The notes beneath the pieces were generated by a model. The model did not search any database and was not told where the DNA came from. It worked only from the letters and a program-made list of their open reading frames with translations. From positions 274 to 64,273 of the forward strand of contig NZ_ATZE01000010.1 in NCBI RefSeq assembly GCF_000428045.1: 64,000 nucleotides of DNA. The letters run 5' to 3'. This DNA comes from Sedimenticola selenatireducens DSM 17993 (GTDB lineage: Bacteria; Pseudomonadota; Gammaproteobacteria; Chromatiales; Chromatiaceae). Positions 62,706 through 64,000 of this stretch are shown piece by piece (position 1 is the first letter of the stretch; every line of letters begins with the position of its first letter). The position numbers and the translations under genes are program-made.

Positions 62706-62919
62706 TTGAATCCGCTGCGACCCTGCGGGCCCCGCTATCGGTCTGCACGGCGCCAATCGCCTGCCACTGCATATTTTACGGGGTTGAGATAAGCGGCAAG
62801 AATCGGCAAACTGCAGACCCATAAGACAGCGTCGGATCAAGGTCCGTCAGCTTCACCAAACTGCTGGACCGCTGTGATGCGACCTGATCCCAGCCCCGGC
62901 CACAATTTCAGACTCGTTG

Positions 62920-64000
62920 ATGAATAACTCACAAGAATCATTCATAACCGGATTTTTCAAGCTCGAATCCGCCGGTGGCATTATCCTCATGGTCGCCGCG
63001 GTTTTCGCCATGATTTGCGCCAACACGCCGTTGCAGTCTTACTACTCCCTGATCCTGGATACCCCGGTGGAGATCCGTATCGGCGCATTCGGAATCGCCA
63101 AACCGCTGCTGCTGTGGATCAACGACGGCCTAATGGCGGTGTTTTTTTTCCTGGTCGGACTGGAGCTGAAAAGAGAGCTGATTGAAGGTGAGCTGGCCGA
63201 CCGACGCAACATCATCCTGCCGGGCATCGGCGCCATCGGCGGCATGGCGGTACCCGCAGCGATCTATATCTTTTTCAATCTGGACGACAGCACCGCCATG
63301 GCCGGCTGGGCCATCCCGGCCGCGACCGATATAGCCTTCGCGCTGGGGGTTCTGATGCTGTTGGGATCACGCGTTCCCACGGCCATTAAAATCTTCCTCA
63401 CTTCGCTGGCCATCTTTGATGATATCGGCGCCATTCTGATCATCGCGGTCTTCTACACCGCAAAAATATCCCTCAGCTCCCTGATCGTGGTCGCCTGCTG
63501 TATTCCGCTGTTGTTGCTGTTCAACCGGCGCCAGGTCGAGTCGAAGAGCCTGTATATGCTGGTGGGTATCATCATGTGGGCCGCCATGCTGAAATCCGGT
63601 GTGCACGCCACCCTGGCCGGGGTGATTCTGGCCATGTTTATTCCGATGAAATCGAAGAGCGACCCGCAACACTCTCCGCTCAAGGAGATGGAGCATGATC
63701 TGCACTCCGTTGTAGCCTTCTGGATACTGCCGATATTCGCTTTCGCCAATGCCGGCATCACGCTTACCGGCGTCGGCATGGAGCAACTGCTGCATGATGT
63801 ACCGGTGGGTATCGCCCTGGGTCTGTTCATCGGCAAGCAGCTGGGGGTGTTCGGTTTCTGCTGGCTGGCCATCAAGCTTAGCCTGACCCGCCTGCCCAGC
63901 GGCATCTCCTGGGGTTCACTGTACGGCACCGCCGCCCTGTGCGGCATTGGCTTTACCATGAGCCTGTTTATCGGTTCGCTGGCGTTTGAGGAGACCGATA
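62920..64000 (+). CDS. nhaA: Na+/H+ antiporter NhaA (3' end cut by window)
   Basis: Open frame from the ATG at 62920 to the window edge, 360 residues visible. Segments [58 protein letters not shown] and [20 protein letters not shown] match NhaA; the last has the Asp pair that binds Na+ or Li+. It exports sodium in exchange for protons across the inner membrane. About 30 residues are missing at the end. Confidence 0.95.
   Translation, partial: MNNSQESFITGFFKLESAGGIILMVAAVFAMICANTPLQSYYSLILDTPVEIRIGAFGIAKPLLLWINDGLMAVFFFLVGLELKRELIEGELADRRNIILPGIGAIGGMAVPAAIYIFFNLDDSTAMAGWAIPAATDIAFALGVLMLLGSRVPTAIKIFLTSLAIFDDIGAILIIAVFYTAKISLSSLIVVACCIPLLLLFNRRQVESKSLYMLVGIIMWAAMLKSGVHATLAGVILAMFIPMKSKSDPQHSPLKEMEHDLHSVVAFWILPIFAFANAGITLTGVGMEQLLHDVPVGIALGLFIGKQLGVFGFCWLAIKLSLTRLPSGISWGSLYGTAALCGIGFTMSLFIGSLAFEETD

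Noticed and set aside
61650-62840. 396-codon open frame on the minus strand opposite the YlqF-type GTPase
   Set aside because: The + strand frame has GTPase motifs in the permuted order; the minus frame has none.

Overview
The window reads as chromosomal DNA of a GC-rich gammaproteobacterium, most likely a sulfur oxidiser of the Chromatiales/Sedimenticola type. Evidence for this: a class III (PhaE + PhaC) polyhydroxyalkanoate synthase, a siroheme sulfite reductase alpha subunit (DsrA), a complete system I cytochrome c maturation operon, the yicC-gmk-rpoZ-spoT order, an early-pathway biotin operon bioBFHCD, and UbiC/UbiA. The taxonomic call is inference from gene content. There are no rRNA or tRNA genes, no CRISPR array and no intact insertion sequence. 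Several families of short interspersed repeats are present.

Layout. 1-8.4 kb: aromatic metabolism. A CBS-ACT sensor protein, a PaaI-like thioesterase, phenylacetate-CoA ligase and indolepyruvate:ferredoxin oxidoreductase (IorA, IorB) are followed by two unrelated DAHP synthases, class II on + and class I on -. 8.6-11 kb: YbaK, AcpH-like and TetR genes on -, with a peroxiredoxin diverging from TetR across two palindromes. 11-16.5 kb: bioB-F-H-C-D on -, divergent from comF, with a BirA-type operator over the bio promoter. 16.6-23 kb: ydcH, long-form hisG, then the PHA locus (phaE-phaC on -, phaA, phaR and a phasin on +). 23.4-29 kb: a dsrA gene with no dsrB, an unrecognised convergent gene, ubiA-ubiC and recG. 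29-37.7 kb: a thiamine-binding protein and YjbQ; ridA, spoT, rpoZ, gmk and yicC on -; a kinase-phosphatase-rph operon on +. 37.8-44 kb: a hemerythrin-NIT-GGDEF sensor, a beta-alanine-type aminotransferase/dehydrogenase pair and an exported pentapeptide-repeat protein. 44.2-51.2 kb: ccmABCDEFGHI on -, including a 57-residue ccmD. 51.5-64 kb: rdgB, a PilZ-like protein, a CoA-transferase, a receiver protein, PanE-like, a periplasmic double PilJ-domain protein, a hydrolase, a Crp/Fnr regulator, HD-GYP, a chemoreceptor, a YlqF-type GTPase and nhaA, which runs off the right edge.

How parts work together. Three regulatory circuits can be read from sequence: BirA control of biotin synthesis, PhaR-type control of the phasin, and TetR control of the peroxiredoxin. 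The signalling genes suggest sensing of oxygen and nitrogen oxides linked to cyclic-di-GMP: hemerythrin plus NIT plus GGDEF in one protein, a Crp/Fnr regulator, a PilJ-domain protein with NarX-like P-box motifs, and HD-GYP. The most unusual points are the orphan dsrA, the repeat whose end coincides with the stop codons of aroG and ridA, and the hemerythrin domain lacking one iron ligand.
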